Of a stretch of 64,000 nt of DNA, positions 51,566 through 60,269 are shown in pieces. Within the stretch, counting starts at the first letter, position 1. The number at the start of each line of letters is the position of its first letter. Position numbers and translations under genes: made by a program. The DNA is from Streptomyces sp. CG 926 (lineage in GTDB: Bacteria; Actinomycetota; Actinomycetes; Streptomycetales; Streptomycetaceae). The DNA lies in contig NZ_QGGZ01000012.1 in NCBI RefSeq assembly GCF_003148825.1, positions 62,001 to 126,000 of the forward strand. Direction: 5' to 3'. The notes beneath the pieces were generated by a model. It was not told where the DNA came from. It did no database searches and was given only the letters and a program-made list of their open reading frames with translations.

Positions 51566-53437
51566 CTACTCGGAGCGGCCCGTGTAGAAGGCGACCGTGA
51601 GGTCCTTCACCAGCGCCTTGCGCTCGTAGTCGTCGAGCTCGACCAGCCCGCGTGAGGTCAGCCGGTGGACGGTGTCGTCGACGGCGTCCACGACCGAGGT
51701 CAGCACGGTGTCCCGGTGCTTGGCGTCGATCGCCGCGACCCGGCGGCGGCGCATGGCTTCGGCCACCTCGGCCGCGTACTCGATCCGGGTCGGCTGGGCC
51801 GAGAACACCTCGATCCCGACCGCCTCGGTCTCGGCGGCCAGCATCCGGGTCAGCGCGTCACCGACGGCCTCGGCGTCGCGCAGGGTCGGGGCGTCCTCGT
51901 GGAAGGCGTCGGCGGGCAGCTGCGAGAGCACGCGGGCCATCGCCGATTCGACCTGCTCGGCGAGGTAGTCCGTGTGGTCCTCGACGGCCAGGGTGGCGCG
52001 TGCGGTGTCCTTGACCTGCCAGACGACCTGGACGACGACCTGGAGGGCGAGGCCGCCCGAGTCCACGGCGGGCATCGGGTCGCTGCGCCAGTGGCGCAGG
52101 CGTACGTCGACCCGGCGGCGCAGGAGCAGCGGACTCACCCAGGTCAGGCCGGTACGCCGGACCGTGCCGCGGTAGCGGCCGAAGAGGGTGAGCACCCAGG
52201 CGTGGCCGGTGCGGACCCGGCCGAGGCCGCCGAGTGACACGAGGGCGACGATGCCGAGGAAGGCGAGCGGCGGCCAGTGGGTGGCGCGCAGGCCGTGGTA
52301 GGCGCGGGGGGCCGCCCCGAAGGCGGCCACGAGGGGGGCGGGGACGACCCCGGCGCGCCAGAGCACGGCCGCGCAGCCGGCCAGTGCCAGCCCGCCGACG
52401 GCCACGCCGACCCAGCCGGGCAGCACCGGGCCGCGGTGCTCGCGGAGCCGGTCGTCGCCGCGCGGAACGCGGCGGCCGGGGGCGGGACGCGGGGCGCGGG
52501 CGGCGGGCGGGGTGGCCCGGGCGGCCGCGGGGGCGGGTACGGGTACGGGTGCCGCGACCACCGGCAGCTGCCGGGTACCGCGGAACGGGAGGTGCACCGG
52601 CACCTCGGTGACGGCGGTGCCCCGGTGGGCTCCGGGGTACGGGAGGTCCGGCTCGGCGCCCCCCTCGCCCAGACCGCGAGCCACCGCCTGGGCGACGATC
52701 TCGACCGGGCCGGGTCCGGGGACGCCGGAATGCGGCCGCGCGTCAGCGGATTCGGGGGCGGGCTCGGGCTCGAACTCGTGCTCAGGCTCGGGTTCGGGAT
52801 CGAATTCCGGCTCGGGATCGAATTCCGGTTCGGAATCGAACTCGGCCTCCGGCTCGGGATCGAACCCGGTCTCCTGCTCGGGCGTGGCTTCGGGCGCGGC
52901 CACCGGTTCGGGCGCGGCGGTGCGCAGGCGCAGGGTCGCCACGCCGGCGGCCGGGACCTCCGGCTCCTGCGGGTGCGGGATGTCCAGGACCGCCGTGGCC
53001 ACCGGGTCGGCGGCGCCCTGGTCCCCCTCGTCGTACGGGTGGGCCCGGGCCGCCGGCACCTCCCGGCCGTGCTGCGGCTCGGGCGCCGGGCGGGCGGCCG
53101 GCGCCGCGGCCCAGCCGAAGGAGGTCTCGGCCGCACCGGCGTGCTCCGCCGCGGCCGGGCCGCCCACCAGGGCCGGCGGCGGGCTCGCCGGGACGGTCTC
53201 GCGCGGCGCCGCGACGGCCACGGCCGCGTGCGCGGGCTCCGGCACGGGCAGCGGCGCGGGGGCGGGGGCGGGCATCGGCTGCGCGGCCCACACGGAAGGG
53301 GGTGCGGGCGCGGCCGTCGGCATGGGTACGGGGGCAGGCGCGGGGGCGGGGGCGGGATCCGCCGGCCGGACCGCCATCGGGCCGGCCGGCGGCACGCGGA
53401 GGGTGCCCGTGGTCGATGTGGTGCGCGTGGGGAACAT
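51566..53437 (-). CDS. SPFH/Band 7 (flotillin-like) membrane protein with long disordered N-terminus
   Basis: A 623-aa protein. The first 355 or so residues are disordered: a Pro/Ala half, then an acidic EFDPEPE repeat tract (about 205-240). Two membrane helices follow (GWVGVAVGGLALAGCAAVLW and WPPLAFLGIVALVSLGGLG), then a Band 7 domain to about residue 600 (RTGHAWVLTLFGRYRGTVRRTGLTWVSPLLLRRRVDVRL). ATG 53437 is favoured because GGAGGT precedes it; ATG 53452 would give an ATGA overlap with the upstream hydrolase. SPFH proteins organise membrane microdomains. Linkage to a cell-wall hydrolase suggests a wall-remodelling platform. Confidence 0.85.
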   Translation of the reverse strand: MFPTRTTSTTGTLRVPPAGPMAVRPADPAPAPAPAPVPMPTAAPAPPSVWAAQPMPAPAPAPLPVPEPAHAAVAVAAPRETVPASPPPALVGGPAAAEHAGAAETSFGWAAAPAARPAPEPQHGREVPAARAHPYDEGDQGAADPVATAVLDIPHPQEPEVPAAGVATLRLRTAAPEPVAAPEATPEQETGFDPEPEAEFDSEPEFDPEPEFDPEPEPEHEFEPEPAPESADARPHSGVPGPGPVEIVAQAVARGLGEGGAEPDLPYPGAHRGTAVTEVPVHLPFRGTRQLPVVAAPVPVPAPAAARATPPAARAPRPAPGRRVPRGDDRLREHRGPVLPGWVGVAVGGLALAGCAAVLWRAGVVPAPLVAAFGAAPRAYHGLRATHWPPLAFLGIVALVSLGGLGRVRTGHAWVLTLFGRYRGTVRRTGLTWVSPLLLRRRVDVRLRHWRSDPMPAVDSGGLALQVVVQVVWQVKDTARATLAVEDHTDYLAEQVESAMARVLSQLPADAFHEDAPTLRDAEAVGDALTRMLAAETEAVGIEVFSAQPTRIEYAAEVAEAMRRRRVAAIDAKHRDTVLTSVVDAVDDTVHRLTSRGLVELDDYERKALVKDLTVAFYTGRSE

Positions 53438-53448
53438 CGTTACCTCCG

Positions 53449-54822
53449 TCATGCGAACAGCCGGCGCCAGGTTTCCGGGCCCGGGTAGCCGTTGGCCGAA
53501 GCGCCGGTCCAGCCCTGCGCGCGCTGGAAGGCCTCGACGTTGCGGCGGTCGGCCTCGCTCCAGTGCAGGCCCGGACCGGATGTGTAGTACTTGCCGAAGC
53601 CCTTCTTCACCAGCTGCCGGCCCAGAGCCCTGATGGCCTCGTGCGACCGGCCCGGGCGGAACACCGCGGCACCCGGGTAGGCCCGTACCCCGCCCGGTCC
53701 GGGCGCGGCCGCCACCGTCGGCGGGATGTTCTTGCCCTGCTTCTCGACCAGCAGCTTCCAGGTGTGCGTGCCGGGGATGCCGTCGGCGTCCGCGCCCGTC
53801 CAGCCCTGTGCGCGCTGGAAGGCGGCGGTGGCGAGCTTGTCGTGGTCGCTCCACGTCCGGTCGGCCACCCCCTTGGGGTAGAACCGGTACGCGCCGCGCT
53901 CGATCAGCATCCGGCCGAGCTGGGCCACGTGATCGTTGGTGGCGCCGGGGCCGAACTTGTCCGCGCCGGGGAAGACGGTCGCGTCCCCCGGCTTGGGGCC
54001 CGCGGGCGGCTGGGCGCCCGGGGCTTCCGGGAGGATGCCGCCCGGCACGCCGTTGAACCGGTACGGGACGTACTTCGTCGCGTTGCTCCAGTACCCGTAG
54101 GGCGTGGCCAGCTTCCGCGTGTTCGGGCGGGTCTGCTCGTAGGCGACGTAGTGCGTGCGCGTCGAGTCGACCCAGCCGCCGAAGATGACCACGTGCGAGC
54201 CGTTGTTGGGGTCCGCCGGGTTGTGGAAGAGGAGCATGTCCCCCGGCAGCAGCTCATCCTTGGTGATCTTGGTGGCGAACTTGTCGAGGCTGCCGGTCCA
54301 TTCGTTCGACCCCAGGTTCCAGACCATGGAGACGTAGCCCGAGCAGTCCTGCCGGTACCCGTCGGTCCAGTACTCGGACATGCTGTAGGGGACCTCCGCG
54401 TCCAGCCACAGCTTCGCCCGGTTGATGATCGTCGCGCGGTCGATCCGCCGCACCGCGCCGGGCTGGGCCGGAGCGCCGGGCTTGCCCACCGGCCCACCCT
54501 TGGGGCCGTGCAGCGGGGTCCGGGCGCCCTGCGGGGAGCTCGGGTCGTCCAGGGGGGCCGCCGGCCCCGGCGGCGGGGCGGTCACGGCGACCGCGGTCGC
54601 ACCGCCGCCACCCAGGACCACTCCCGCGGCGGTGGCCAGCACCAGCGCCCGGCGGGCGCCGCGTGCGGCCGGGTGCCCCCCGTCCCGGAGCGGTATGGCC
54701 CGCGCGCGGGCGAGGGCGCGGCGGCGCTGGGCGCAGCCCCGGCACGCACAGTCGCCCGCGGGCTCGTACTCCTCGAAACCGGGCATCGGCATCTGCACAT
54801 GCGTCGGAGGCTGCATCCTCAT
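53449..54822 (-). CDS. NlpC/P60-type hydrolase with two peptidoglycan-binding domains
   Basis: A 457-aa protein. The cytoplasmic N-terminus has a CACRGC cysteine cluster near residues 24-29, then a membrane anchor (about 60-80). A C40/NlpC-like amidase domain follows at about 130-260, with the catalytic Cys in RQDCSGYVSMVW and the His in GSHVVIFGGW. Two homologous peptidoglycan-binding repeats end the protein (each with FQRAQGWTGA and a final TW). ATG 54822 and ATG 54816 are both possible. Its stop overlaps the upstream part of the flotillin-like gene, so the two form an operon. Confidence 0.85.
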   Translation of the reverse strand: MRMQPPTHVQMPMPGFEEYEPAGDCACRGCAQRRRALARARAIPLRDGGHPAARGARRALVLATAAGVVLGGGGATAVAVTAPPPGPAAPLDDPSSPQGARTPLHGPKGGPVGKPGAPAQPGAVRRIDRATIINRAKLWLDAEVPYSMSEYWTDGYRQDCSGYVSMVWNLGSNEWTGSLDKFATKITKDELLPGDMLLFHNPADPNNGSHVVIFGGWVDSTRTHYVAYEQTRPNTRKLATPYGYWSNATKYVPYRFNGVPGGILPEAPGAQPPAGPKPGDATVFPGADKFGPGATNDHVAQLGRMLIERGAYRFYPKGVADRTWSDHDKLATAAFQRAQGWTGADADGIPGTHTWKLLVEKQGKNIPPTVAAAPGPGGVRAYPGAAVFRPGRSHEAIRALGRQLVKKGFGKYYTSGPGLHWSEADRRNVEAFQRAQGWTGASANGYPGPETWRRLFA

Positions 54823-55023
54823 GCGGTTCCGTCCACTCCCCTGCTCGTCCACACGTCCACTCGTCCACTGGTCGACCGGAGCCGCACCTGATAAAGCATC
54901 AGATGCGGCACGCGCAGACATATGGTGCACGATAAACCCGTCAAACATGGGTTAATCGGACAAGGCGGGCGTGGCTGGTCACGGGCACCCCTGGGGGTGG
55001 GGTAGAGTTTTCCCTGTCAGCAA

Positions 55024-55097
55024 GCGCCGCTAGCTCAGTTGGTTAGAGCAGCTGACTCTTAATCAGCGGGTCCGGGGTTCGAGTCCCTGGCGGCGCA
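55024..55097 (+). tRNA. tRNA-Lys (anticodon CTT), copy 3
   Basis: Same sequence as copies 1 and 2: acceptor 55024-55030 with 55090-55096, discriminator A at 55097. Confidence 0.97.
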
Positions 55098-55104
55098 CAG
55101 ACGG

Positions 55105-55143
55105 AGGAAGCCCCTCGCAGCGAAAGCTGCGAGGGGCTTCCTC
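55105..55143. terminator. Terminator after tRNA-Lys copy 3
   Basis: 16-bp arms around a GAAA loop, roughly 55107-55122 and 55127-55142, between the tRNA and the convergent sortase gene. Confidence 0.85.
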
Positions 55144-55151
55144 GTTTCCAC

Positions 55152-55820
55152 TCAGGCCGCGGTGCCCGGCGCGCCCGGGCGGGCTCCGACGCCCGTCAGG
55201 TAGGCGGAGACCACCACGTTCGCCGTGTACTCCTTGGCCGCCTTGTCGTAGGTGCCGCCGCAGGTCACCAGCCTCAGCTCCGCGCGGCCCCGTACCCGCT
55301 GGCCGTAGGCCTTGTGCGCGTCGAAGGCCGCGCGTTCGTAGACCCGTACGTCCTCGACCGTGAACTCCGCGACCGAACCGTCCGTCCGCACCACCCGCAC
55401 CTTGTCGCCCGGCTGCGCGGAGCTCAGGCCGTAGAAGACCGCGGGCTTGGAGCGGGTGTCCACGTGCCCCACCATCAGCGCCGTCCCGGCCGCCCCCGGC
55501 TGGGTGCCCCGACCCCACCAGCCCACCGTGCCCGGCTGCTCGTAAGGGGGCGGCTCCAGCGCCCCGTCCTTGTCCAGGTCCCGGGAGATCACCGGGGCCT
55601 GGATGCCTATGGAAGGCACGTCGACGCGTTGGGGCGGGGCCGCGGCGAGCGGGGCGTGTGCGGCCGGCAGCCCCGGACCCACCGTCCCGCCGGCCTGGCC
55701 GGCGGGCGCGGCCGGCGCCACGGTGAGCTGGCGGCCCCACAGCCACAGGCCCAGCACCAGCACCGCCCAGGCGGCGAAGGTCAGCAGCCGGCCGCCCGCG
55801 GAGGCCTTGTCCTCACTCAC
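55152..55820 (-). CDS. Class F sortase
   Basis: A 222-aa membrane-anchored sortase. One N-terminal helix (residues 12-28) and a linker are followed by the class F barrel with RVDVPSIGIQAPVI and GHVDT; catalytic His is H119 and Cys is C187 (LVTCGG). The usual catalytic Arg after the Cys is not apparent: residues 190-205 read TYDKAAKEYTANVVVS with only Lys. Class F sortases attach proteins to the wall. The neighbouring gene 15 bp upstream has an LPHT motif and is a likely substrate. Confidence 0.88.
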   Translation of the reverse strand: MSEDKASAGGRLLTFAAWAVLVLGLWLWGRQLTVAPAAPAGQAGGTVGPGLPAAHAPLAAAPPQRVDVPSIGIQAPVISRDLDKDGALEPPPYEQPGTVGWWGRGTQPGAAGTALMVGHVDTRSKPAVFYGLSSAQPGDKVRVVRTDGSVAEFTVEDVRVYERAAFDAHKAYGQRVRGRAELRLVTCGGTYDKAAKEYTANVVVSAYLTGVGARPGAPGTAA

Positions 55821-55835
55821 CGACCCGCACCGGCC

Positions 55836-56432
55836 TCACTCACCGCTTCGACGGCGGCGCAGGGCCAGCGCCCGACCCGCGACGGCCAAGGTGGCGACCG
55901 CGGCGAGGACGGCACCGATCACCGTGTGCGGCAGCCCCGGACCGTCGGCGCCGTGGGCCTTCTTGACCGGCTGCGCCGCGAGCTCGGCCGCCATGCCGCC
56001 GCCGCCCGCGTGCACCGGCCAGACGGGACTGGCGTGGTGGGACGGGCGGTACTCGGAGATCTGGATCGAGCCGCTGAACTTCTCGTGGCCGTCGCACATC
56101 ACCCGGACGGAGTGCCAGCCGGGCGAGACGTGCGAGCCGACCATCGCGTCGCCGTAGAGCGGGCTGCGGCCGCCGTCGCGGCCGTAGAGGTCGACGTCCG
56201 ACACGAAGGCGGCGGACTTGGCCGCTCCGCGGTTGCCGTCACAGCCCTGGACGCGCAGCTTGACCTGCGCTCCGGGGTGAGCCGGATTCGGGTCGACCGT
56301 GACGCTGCCGCGGTCGCCGCGGTCACCGCGGTCCTCCTCGCCCGCGAGGGCGATCGGCGCGGTCACCACCGAGAACGCCGCCAGGGTGACGGCCATCGCG
56401 GTGGCGCGGACAGCGATCGGAACACTGCGCAT
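55836..56432 (-). CDS. Secreted protein with LPxT-like C-terminus, likely sortase substrate
   Basis: A 198-aa protein. Signal peptide about 1-30, a beta-rich domain with two cysteines (VQGCDGNRG and RVMCDGHEK) and an N-terminal DRGDRGDRGS stretch. The C-terminus reads LPHT, a membrane helix, then RRRRSGE, the layout of a sortase sorting signal with LPHTV replacing LPxTG. ATG 56432 has GGAGG six bases upstream. It is followed after 15 bp by the class F sortase. The domain family is common in streptomycetes and has no proven function. Confidence 0.8.
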   Translation of the reverse strand: MRSVPIAVRATAMAVTLAAFSVVTAPIALAGEEDRGDRGDRGSVTVDPNPAHPGAQVKLRVQGCDGNRGAAKSAAFVSDVDLYGRDGGRSPLYGDAMVGSHVSPGWHSVRVMCDGHEKFSGSIQISEYRPSHHASPVWPVHAGGGGMAAELAAQPVKKAHGADGPGLPHTVIGAVLAAVATLAVAGRALALRRRRSGE

Positions 56433-56561
56433 GATGAACCTCCTCGACAAGGAGATTCACGCGCGGCGCGCCGTCGCGCATCCGGAGCGGCGCCGTACGT
56501 GTCAGCCGTACGCCCCGAACGCGGTAGGCCCGTTCGGCCGTACGCCGTACCCGGGGGCGGA

Positions 56562-57341
56562 TCAGACCAGGTCGACCAGGTCCGCGATCGAGGCGACCGT
56601 CCTGGTCGGGCGGAACGGGAACTTCTCGGTGTCCTGCTCGGTGGTCAGGCCGGTGAGGACGAGGAAGGTCTGCATGCCGGCCTCCAGGCCGGCCAGCACG
56701 TCGGTGTCCATCCGGTCGCCGATCATCGCGCTGGTCTCCGAGTGCGCGCCGATGGCGTTCAGGCCGGTACGCATCATCAGCGGGTTCGGCTTGCCGGCGA
56801 AGTACGGCTTCTTGCCGGTCGCCTTGGTGATCAGCGCGGCGACGGCGCCGGTGGCCGGGAGCGGGCCCTCGGTGGAGGGGCCCGTCTCGTCGGGGTTGGT
56901 GCAGATGAACCGCGCGCCCGCGTTGATCAGACGGACCGCCTTGGTCATCGCCTCGAAGCTGTACGTCCGGGTCTCGCCCAGGACCACGTAGTCGGGCTCG
57001 TGGTCGGTCAGGATGTAGCCGATGTCGTGGAGGGCGGTGGTCAGGCCCGCCTCGCCGATGACGTAGGCGGTGCCGCCCGGACGCTGGTCGTCGAGGAACT
57101 TCGCGGTGGCCAGCGCCGAGGTCCAGATGTTCTCGACGGGGACCTGCAGCCCCATGCGGCTCAGGCGGGCCTGGAGGTCGCGGGGGGTGTAGATCGAGTT
57201 GTTGGTCAGCACCAGGAAGGGCTTGCCGGAATCGCGCAGCCGCTTGATGAAGGCATCGGCTCCGGGGATCGGGGTGCCCTCGTGGATGAGGACCCCGTCC
57301 ATGTCGGTGAGCCAGGATTCGATCGGCTTGCGCTCTGCCAC
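56562..57341 (-). CDS. HAD-IIA (NagD-like) phosphatase
   Basis: A 259-aa HAD phosphatase. Nucleophile D in WLTDMDGVLIHEG near residue 13, Thr in VLTNNS near 46, Lys in PYFAGKPNPLM near 183 and acidic MIGDRMDTDV near 208. NagD-type enzymes dephosphorylate nucleotides and sugar phosphates in the cytoplasm. GTG 57341 was chosen; similarity begins there. It lies 113 bp from the next gene on the same strand and has no clear operon partner. Confidence 0.9.
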   Translation of the reverse strand: MAERKPIESWLTDMDGVLIHEGTPIPGADAFIKRLRDSGKPFLVLTNNSIYTPRDLQARLSRMGLQVPVENIWTSALATAKFLDDQRPGGTAYVIGEAGLTTALHDIGYILTDHEPDYVVLGETRTYSFEAMTKAVRLINAGARFICTNPDETGPSTEGPLPATGAVAALITKATGKKPYFAGKPNPLMMRTGLNAIGAHSETSAMIGDRMDTDVLAGLEAGMQTFLVLTGLTTEQDTEKFPFRPTRTVASIADLVDLV

Positions 57342-57454
57342 TGGACTGTTCTCCGCTCTGGGTGACCTGCGACCTCTGGTCTGTACCACCCTATCGGGGC
57401 CGAGCCGTGGACGTCCCGGGCGTCCACGGCCCGGACCCGGAGGGCGGGGAGCGG

Positions 57455-58966
57455 TCAGCTCAGGCGGACGTTGTCGACGGTCCAGAACCAGTTGTTGGTG
57501 CCGCTGTAGCGGAAGCGGACCTGGACGTCGGTGGCGCCGGCCGGGACCTGGAGGGCGAGGGACTCGGCCTTGGCGACGGCGTCGGCGGTGTAGGTCTTCA
57601 CCACGGTCGGGGTGGCGCCGTTGTAGGAGACCAGGACCTGGGCGGTCTGGCCGGCCTCGTGCCGGTAGTGCGTCTGGAAGGTCAGATTCCGCGTGCTGCC
57701 GCCGCTGACCGCCCACTTGGGGGTGACGAGGGTGGAGTCGAAGGTGCCGGTGTGGCTCTTGTCGTCCCACTCGTCGGAGTCGGCGACGGCGAAGACGTCA
57801 CGGGAACGGACGTTCAGCTCGCGCCACTGGTCGCGCTGCGACTGGCTCCAGAATTCGTCGGTCGCGAACGCCCAGCCGGCCCACTCGGTGACACCGCCGG
57901 TACCCATCCGGGAGTTGTCGACGGCCCAACCGGCGGGCGGGGTGTGCGTGAAGCCCTTCACCCCGGCCGGGATGCCCGTCTCGTCCACCCGGGCCTGGAG
58001 GTTCGGGCGCAGGGTGTCGAACGGGTCGTCGTCCGGGGCGTTCAACGGGACGCCGTCGAGGCCGGCGCCGCTGACACCGACCTGGGCGAGCGCGGTCGCG
58101 GCGACGTCGACCAGCCGGACGTCGGAGCGCACGGAACCGGCCGGGATGCCCGCGCCCTTGGCGATGACGAAGGTGCCGCGCTCCTGGATGGTCGAGCCGC
58201 CGTGGCCGCCGGAGTCGGTGTGGCCGTGGTCGGTGGTGACCAGGATCTTCCAGTTCTCCTGGGCGTATGTCGGGCGGTTCTTGACGGCGGTGAGGAGCTG
58301 ACCGACCAGGATGTCGACGCGGGCGACGGTATCGAGGTACTGCTGGGAGGCCGCCCCGTAGGAGTGGCCGGCCGCGTCGATCTCGCCGAGGTAGACGAAG
58401 GCGGCGTCCGGGTTCTGGCCCTGCAGCTCGGCGGCGGCGGCCGCCGCGATCTTCGGGTCCTCGGTGCGGTAACCGTCGCGGTCGCCCTTGAGGGAGAGGC
58501 GCTTGTCGACCTTCGAGGAGAAGATCGGCCCGTTCTGGTCGGTGGAGGTGATGGGCTCCCAGTCCGCGGCCGCGTAGGTGTTGAGCGCCGGCTTGGCGTT
58601 CTCGATGCGGGTCAGGAAGTCGGGGTGGGCGGCGTAGTTCTTGCCGACGAAGGAGTTGTCCTTCACCCCGTGCTTGTCGGGCCAGACCCCGGTGGCGATG
58701 GTGGACCAGCCGGGGCCGGAGGAGGTGGCGGCCATCGGGCCGGCATAGAGGGTGCTGCGGGCGGTCAGACCCTGGGCCATCAGGCCGTTCAGGTGGGGTG
58801 CGTCGGCGACCTTGACGCGGTCGAGGACCGCGCCGTCGACACCGATGACGAGGACCTTGTCGGTGTTGGCCGCCGCGACGGCGGGGGTGGCCAGGGCGGC
58901 GGCGATCAGGGCGGAGGTGACGGCGGTCGCGGCGATGGCACGACGTCCGGGCAGGGCAGGGGACAC
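57455..58966 (-). CDS. Secreted alkaline phosphatase/phosphodiesterase-family enzyme with C-terminal beta domain
   Basis: A 503-aa secreted enzyme. Signal peptide about 1-30 (ends PAVAAANT). The alkaline phosphatase superfamily core follows with VLVIGVDGAVLDRV, nucleophile Thr or Ser in SSGPGWSTIATGVWPDKHGV and metal-binding DHGHTDSGGHGG. The C-terminal 150 residues form a beta-sandwich carbohydrate-binding-like module ending NNWFWTVDNVRLS. GTG 58966 follows AGGAGG. It may release phosphate or nucleotides outside the cell. No PHO box was sought thoroughly. Confidence 0.87.
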   Translation of the reverse strand: MSPALPGRRAIAATAVTSALIAAALATPAVAAANTDKVLVIGVDGAVLDRVKVADAPHLNGLMAQGLTARSTLYAGPMAATSSGPGWSTIATGVWPDKHGVKDNSFVGKNYAAHPDFLTRIENAKPALNTYAAADWEPITSTDQNGPIFSSKVDKRLSLKGDRDGYRTEDPKIAAAAAAELQGQNPDAAFVYLGEIDAAGHSYGAASQQYLDTVARVDILVGQLLTAVKNRPTYAQENWKILVTTDHGHTDSGGHGGSTIQERGTFVIAKGAGIPAGSVRSDVRLVDVAATALAQVGVSGAGLDGVPLNAPDDDPFDTLRPNLQARVDETGIPAGVKGFTHTPPAGWAVDNSRMGTGGVTEWAGWAFATDEFWSQSQRDQWRELNVRSRDVFAVADSDEWDDKSHTGTFDSTLVTPKWAVSGGSTRNLTFQTHYRHEAGQTAQVLVSYNGATPTVVKTYTADAVAKAESLALQVPAGATDVQVRFRYSGTNNWFWTVDNVRLS

Positions 58967-59132
58967 GTACTCCTCCTGGGAGCAAGTGAGCGGCGAAAGG
59001 AGCGGGGGGCGTTCCGGTATGGCGGTGTGCGGCGTTCCGGTGTGCCGGGTCCGGACCGAAGGTGCGGGCTTCGGTCCAGACCCGTTATGCAACAGTCACT
59101 CTGCCGGTCGGGGATGGCCAGGAAGTAACCGG

Positions 59133-60209
59133 TCAGCTTCCGGTTGCCGACTTCCACGCGTCGACGTAACCGGTGAGGTTCTTGTCGATGTCGCCCCAGT
59201 TCGGCTCGAAGATCTCCACGCCCGTCATGAGCTGGGTGAGTGCGACGGCGTTGGCGTCGGTCGGCTTGACGTCGGTGCGCGCCGGGAAGCCGCCGCCGAC
59301 CCCGCTGACCTGCTGCTGGGCCTCCTCACTGAGCAGGAAGTCGAGCAGCTTCCGGCCGTTCTCGGTGTGCGGGGCCTTGTCGACCAGGCCGGCGGCGTAG
59401 GGCAGGGCGAAGCTGGTGGGCTTGCCGCCTTCCTTGGCCGGGAACCAGATGCCCAGGTTCGGCATCGACTTGGACTGCGCGAAGTTCATCTGGACGTCAC
59501 CGTTGGCGACGAGCAGCTCGCCCTTGTCGGTCTTGGGCGCCAGCTTGCTGGTGGAGGAGGACGGGCCGACATTGTTGGCCTGGAGCTTCTTCAGGAACTC
59601 CATCGCCGGTTCGTTGCCGCCGAAGTCGTGCATCGCCTTGATGAGCACAGCGGTGCCGTCACCCGCGACACCCGGGGTGGAGTACTGCAGCTTGCCCTTG
59701 TACTTGGCGTCCAGCAGCTCCTCCCAGGTCTTGGGGGCCTCGGTGAGCTCCTTCTTGTTGTAGACGAAGCCGAAGTAGTTGTTGACGACCGAGGTCCACT
59801 TGCCGTCGGGGGCCTTGTCCGCGCCGTTGACCTTGTCGGAGCCTTGCGGTCGGTAGGACTGGAGCAGGCCCTTGCCGTCGGCCTGCTGGATGAAGGGCGG
59901 CAGGGTGATCAGCACGTCGGCCTGGGTGTTGGTCTTCTCGCGGACGGCGCGCTGCACCATCTCGCCGGAACCGCCCTCGACGTACTTGACCTCGATGCCG
60001 GTCTTCTTCGTGAAGTCGGCGAAGACCTTGTCGTACCAGCCGTCGCCCTTCTCGCTCTTGAGGCCGTCGGCGCTGTAGACGGTGACGATCTTCTCGCCGC
60101 CCTTCGAGTCGGCGGCGGAGGAACCGCCGCCGCAGGCGGTGAGGGAGGAGGCGAGGGCGAGGCCGCCGGTGACGACGGTGGCGATGCGGAGGAGTCTCTT
60201 GCCGGTCAT
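59133..60209 (-). CDS. 2-aminoethylphosphonate-type ABC transporter, substrate-binding lipoprotein
   Basis: A 358-aa lipoprotein. Lipobox SLTAC with the Cys at about residue 26. The mature part is a class of iron/AEP-type binding protein with VTVYSADGLKSEKGDGWYDKVFADFTKKTG, VREKTNTQADVLIT and the NNYFGFVYNKKEL region, resembling the AEP-binding protein PhnS. It ends the transcription unit of phosphonatase, ATPase and two permeases. Binding of AEP or a related phosphonate is inferred from the neighbours. Confidence 0.85.
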   Translation of the reverse strand: MTGKRLLRIATVVTGGLALASSLTACGGGSSAADSKGGEKIVTVYSADGLKSEKGDGWYDKVFADFTKKTGIEVKYVEGGSGEMVQRAVREKTNTQADVLITLPPFIQQADGKGLLQSYRPQGSDKVNGADKAPDGKWTSVVNNYFGFVYNKKELTEAPKTWEELLDAKYKGKLQYSTPGVAGDGTAVLIKAMHDFGGNEPAMEFLKKLQANNVGPSSSTSKLAPKTDKGELLVANGDVQMNFAQSKSMPNLGIWFPAKEGGKPTSFALPYAAGLVDKAPHTENGRKLLDFLLSEEAQQQVSGVGGGFPARTDVKPTDANAVALTQLMTGVEIFEPNWGDIDKNLTGYVDAWKSATGS

Positions 60210-60269
60210 GGAACTTCCTTACGGGGAAAGGGAGTCGGCGGAGGTGGAGGTGCGGGGCCCCTACGAGGT

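Noticed and set aside
52234-53633. Gly/Ser-rich plus-strand frames over the flotillin-like gene
   Set aside because: They mirror the Pro/Ala/Glu-rich coding of the real minus-strand gene.
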